Shown here: positions 61,878-64,000 of the stretch, piece by piece
Layout: each line of letters begins with the position of its first letter
Numbering within the stretch: position 1 is the first letter of the stretch
DNA from: JADLBR01 sp964651705
GTDB taxonomy: Bacteria > Verrucomicrobiota > Verrucomicrobiia > JADLBR01
Direction of reading: 5' to 3'
Length of the DNA: 64,000 bases
NCBI GenBank assembly: GCA_964651705.1
Contig: CAZYWZ010000009.1
Coordinates: 25,795 to 89,794 of the forward strand
Made by a program: the position numbers and the translations under genes
Notes under the pieces: model-generated
What the model was told of the DNA's origin: nothing
Database searches by the model: none
The model's input: only the letters and a program-made list of their open reading frames with translations

Positions 61878-62105
61878 ATGGCGCAGACGATATTGTCGGT
61901 GCGGGTGAACCGGGCCAACCCCGACCATCACCTGTTCAACAACAACGGCACGTGGTGGGTGCATTTCACCGTCCACCGCGACGACTTCACCAAACAGCGG
62001 GTCCGGCGATCGCTGGGCACGCGGTGCCTCGGGGCCGCGCGTCGGCTGAGGGACCAGCTGCTGGCGGGCGTGGCATCGTCGGGGTCCATCCCCGCGACCA
62101 ACTGA
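61878..62105 (+). CDS. Small protein resembling the arm-type DNA-binding domain of tyrosine integrases
   Basis: The protein has 75 residues from the ATG at 61878, with AAGGAGG about 10 bp upstream. FNNNGTWWVHFTVHRDDFTK, RVRRSLGTRCLGAARRLRDQ is the three-strand-plus-helix wording of integrase arm-binding (AP2-like) domains, which bind DNA next to attachment sites. No catalytic domain follows, so it is a stand-alone domain or the remains of an integrase. It is followed 20 bp later by a larger unknown gene. Confidence 0.6.
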   Translation: MAQTILSVRVNRANPDHHLFNNNGTWWVHFTVHRDDFTKQRVRRSLGTRCLGAARRLRDQLLAGVASSGSIPATN

Positions 62106-62124
62106 TCCGGACGGGAGGGGAACC

Positions 62125-63261
62125 ATGGAACCCGAGACTGAAGCAGAGAAGCAGACCGGCGCGAAGGAGCCGGCGACCGGACCGGGGCCATCCGTCGGCC
62201 CTTCGCCGCCCCGGCCCATCGTGGCGAACTGGAACACCCACCGGGTGCTGCAGCGGCTGTTCGCCGACTGGGCCACCCTGTGGCTGCCCTCGGAGGAGGC
62301 GTCCGTGCCCCGGTGGATGAGCGTGGCGCTGACCTCGGGGGCCTGCCTGGCCAAGTGGGACGCCGCGGCGGCGAGGGGTGTCGTCGGCTCGCTCGAGCTG
62401 GACCGCGACAGGAGCGATCGGATCTATCGCGACCTGCTGGCGGCGTACGCTGCCGCCGACAGGCAGAATCTGGCGGTGCCGGTGCGCGTCAGGGCCGCGA
62501 TCTGCGATGTGCTGTGCCGGCACTCTCGCGCGAGGGGCGGCGGCGCCGTCATCTGGGAGCGGGGCATCGAGGCCATCCATTCGTACGCGGCGGCCGCCAT
62601 CGCGTGGGGGGTCCGGGCGTTCCAGGAGGACGAGTTGCTCGCGGGGTCGTTGCTCGGCTACCGGGAGCCAACATTCGCCCACGAGCAATGGTTGGTGTTC
62701 CACCGGCTGATCGAGCTGTGGGTGTTGGGGCCCGACGATCCCAGGTCATTTCTAGAACTGACCTTCGCGTGCGCCTACCCGGATACGCCCATCGAGGGGC
62801 AGATCATCCGGGCCTACGCGGCGCAGGCCTTCGATCGCGTCAATCACATCGTCTCCACGGAGGGCCTGCCCCACTGGGCGATCGAGGGATTCCGGTCGGG
62901 GCAGGACCTCGTCCGCGAGGAGCCGCAGGCCACCCGCGACATCATCGCCGAGCTGCGGCGCGTCGGCGGCGAGGACGCCTACGAGGACCAGCTCGGGCTG
63001 TCCCGGCTGCTGCTCCGCGCGCTGGGGCACCCCGGGCCGATCGACGGGCGGCGCATCTACCGCGAACTGCTGCCCATCATCGAGGAACGCTGGCCCAGCC
63101 TGCTCCTCGGCCACACCTACGCCACCCACCTCCGGCTCTGGTGGCGCGTCTTCGACCAGGCCTTCTGGACCGGGCTCTTCGCCGAACTCATCGCCACCGG
63201 CAACCTCCCGCCCCAGCCGTCGCCGGGGTGGCCGGAGGGGGAGCGCGCCAAGGGAAATTGA
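62125..63261 (+). CDS. Unknown helical protein
   Basis: The protein has 378 residues from the ATG at 62125 (GGGAGGGG upstream). After a Pro/Glu-rich disordered start the protein is wholly helical: VANWNTHRVLQRLFADWATLW, SVALTSGACLAKWDAAAAR, AYAAQAFDRVNHIV and others. There is no membrane segment or signal peptide and I recognise no family. Weak heptad spacing suggests a helical-repeat scaffold. It follows the arm-domain gene and probably shares its transcript. Confidence 0.5.
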   Translation: MEPETEAEKQTGAKEPATGPGPSVGPSPPRPIVANWNTHRVLQRLFADWATLWLPSEEASVPRWMSVALTSGACLAKWDAAAARGVVGSLELDRDRSDRIYRDLLAAYAAADRQNLAVPVRVRAAICDVLCRHSRARGGGAVIWERGIEAIHSYAAAAIAWGVRAFQEDELLAGSLLGYREPTFAHEQWLVFHRLIELWVLGPDDPRSFLELTFACAYPDTPIEGQIIRAYAAQAFDRVNHIVSTEGLPHWAIEGFRSGQDLVREEPQATRDIIAELRRVGGEDAYEDQLGLSRLLLRALGHPGPIDGRRIYRELLPIIEERWPSLLLGHTYATHLRLWWRVFDQAFWTGLFAELIATGNLPPQPSPGWPEGERAKGN

Positions 63262-63305
63262 AAAAGCCCTTGCGCGGGGGCCGGGATCGAGGTGTGCGGC
63301 ATAGG

Positions 63306-63502
63306 GGTCGGACCAGAATGGCGCTAAGTTAGAGGGGTTTCTGGGCGATTCGCACGGGATGTGCCGTCATGCCTTCAGTCGGGAGGGACGCCGGCCCCGG
63401 CGTCCGCGCGCCACCAGCATGCGGGATGCCTCGGCCGACCCGGCCCGCGAGGCCGCGGGCCCTCCGAAACATGGCTTATCTTAGCGCCATTCGGGTCGGA
63501 CC
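63306..63502. mobile_element. MITE-like element bounded by imperfect terminal inverted repeats
   Basis: The left end reads GGTCGGACCAGAATGGCGCTA and continues AGTTAG; the right end (63477-63502) is CTTAGCGCCATTCGGGTCGGACC, whose reverse complement matches the left end at about 22 of 25 positions. The two arms bound a 197-bp GC-rich segment without a gene. The size and inverted ends fit a miniature element mobilised by a transposase elsewhere. No target duplication was recognised. Confidence 0.55.
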
Positions 63503-63614
63503 ACGAGATCGTGCCGCGGTGCCGAGGATTCATCCGGGATCGATGGCGAGGTCCAACCCCTCACGCGCTTTCGCGGGTGTCAAAGGGGGCCGCATGTGTT
63601 ATCGTGCCGATGTC

Positions 63615-63863
63615 ATGAGCCGCCAAGACATGCTCGAGCACATTTGGATCGACCCGGCCCGCTGCGGGGGCAAGCCCTGCATCCGCGGCACGCGCATCTG
63701 GGTCTCGCTCGTTCTGGACTGCCTCGCCGCGGGCGAGTCGTTTGAGGACATCGTCGCGAACTATCCCGGCATAACCGCCGACGACATCCGGGCCTGCATC
63801 GCCTACGGCTCGGAGATGGCCAGCCAGCGATACGTGGACATCCCCACCGAAGCCACCGCGTGA
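63615..63863 (+). CDS. DUF433 antitoxin
   Basis: The protein has 82 residues from the ATG at 63615 (MSRQDMLEHIWIDP; the ATG at 63630 is also possible). IDPARCGGKPCIRGTRIWVSLVLD, FEDIVANYPGITADDIRACIAYG is the complete DUF433 signature, a winged-helix antitoxin usually paired with a DUF5615 PIN-like toxin. The downstream toxin start (GTG 63860) overlaps its stop, as expected. It would normally repress the pair and bind the toxin; here the toxin gene is interrupted. Confidence 0.88.
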   Translation: MSRQDMLEHIWIDPARCGGKPCIRGTRIWVSLVLDCLAAGESFEDIVANYPGITADDIRACIAYGSEMASQRYVDIPTEATA

Positions 63864-63947
63864 AAATCAAGCTCGACCAGAATCTGGGCGAGCGCGGCCG
63901 AACGGCCCTGGCCCAAGATGGATACGACGTGTGCACTGCGGGCATGC
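63860..63947 (+). pseudogene. DUF5615 PIN-like toxin, 5' part only
   Basis: From GTG 63860 the frame reads MKIKLDQNLGERGRTALAQDGYDVCTAGM, with GTG read as Met, the start of a DUF5615 (Mut7-C-like) nuclease toxin with its first acidic residue. After residue 29 similarity stops where an IS21-like terminal sequence begins. Full-length members have about 110-120 residues, so the toxin is inactivated unless it re-forms beyond the window. Confidence 0.75.
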
Positions 63948-64000
63948 TGTCACCGGTCACTTCAAAACCCGCCACGGGCGGTCGATTCAAAACCAGCCAG
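63948..64000. mobile_element. Probable end of an IS21-family insertion sequence
   Basis: From TGTCACCGGTCAC onward there are two direct repeats of 21 bp, GGTCACTTCAAAACCCGCCAC (63955-63975) as GGTC-N3-TCAAAACC-N-GCCA and the matching unit at 63980-64000. Multiple TCAAAACC-type terminal repeats are a hallmark of IS21 elements. The transposase genes would lie beyond the window. Confidence 0.6.

Overview
GC-rich bacterial chromosomal DNA, mostly a defence island. The large secreted proteins at 50-59 kb carry repeated NLGQLK motifs, thrombospondin-3-like calcium repeats and LamG-like regions, a combination I associate with Verrucomicrobiota. That assignment is an inference with moderate confidence; no rRNA or tRNA gene was seen to test it.

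Region 1 (1-19.4 kb) is a type III CRISPR-Cas locus, most like III-D. It opens inside cas10 (GGDE palm motif retained), followed by a Cas7-Csx10 fusion, a double-Cas7 fusion, a VapBC-like pair whose PIN toxin has an internal deletion, two TIGR03986-type RAMP paralogues that both end in an OB/S1-like domain, a phage-type WDGH protein and a Cas6. Almost every junction is an ATGA overlap, so this is one translationally coupled operon. A leader and an array of 47 repeats and 46 spacers follow. Beyond the array, on the opposite strand, lie an M48-TerB metallopeptidase and a tandem pair of unknown paralogues. Then comes an adaptation operon, reverse transcriptase-Cas1-Cas2, which suggests spacers can be acquired from RNA.

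Region 2 (19.8-49.8 kb) is a dense run of defence and signalling modules. It holds an unknown protein coupled to a phospholipase D-like nuclease; a TIR protein convergent with a TIR protein that has one WD40 blade; a SLOG-2TM-TrkA-RyR protein coupled to a small cysteine phosphatase; a third TIR protein; and a YbjN-like/Mre11/Rad50 operon. These are followed by a multi-spanning membrane protein with a TIR/SLOG-like soluble region, a radical SAM (MoaA-like)/P-loop kinase/GreA-like operon, a truncated TIR gene overlapping a GGCT-like membrane protein, and membrane or peptidase genes (DUF697, DUF998, C39-like, CPBP).

Region 3 (50.3-59.7 kb) is a same-strand cluster of secreted proteins, including a 1359-residue protein with a C-terminal lipase-like alpha/beta hydrolase domain.

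Region 4 (59.9-64 kb) looks like mobile-element-derived accessory DNA: a mosaic pseudogene, small phage/ICE-like genes, a MITE-like inverted-repeat element, and a DUF433/DUF5615 toxin-antitoxin pair whose toxin gene is cut by what looks like the end of an IS21-family element.

No CARF-domain effector is visible with the type III locus. The nearby SLOG, TIR and RyR proteins are the only nucleotide-signal candidates seen, and that link is speculative.
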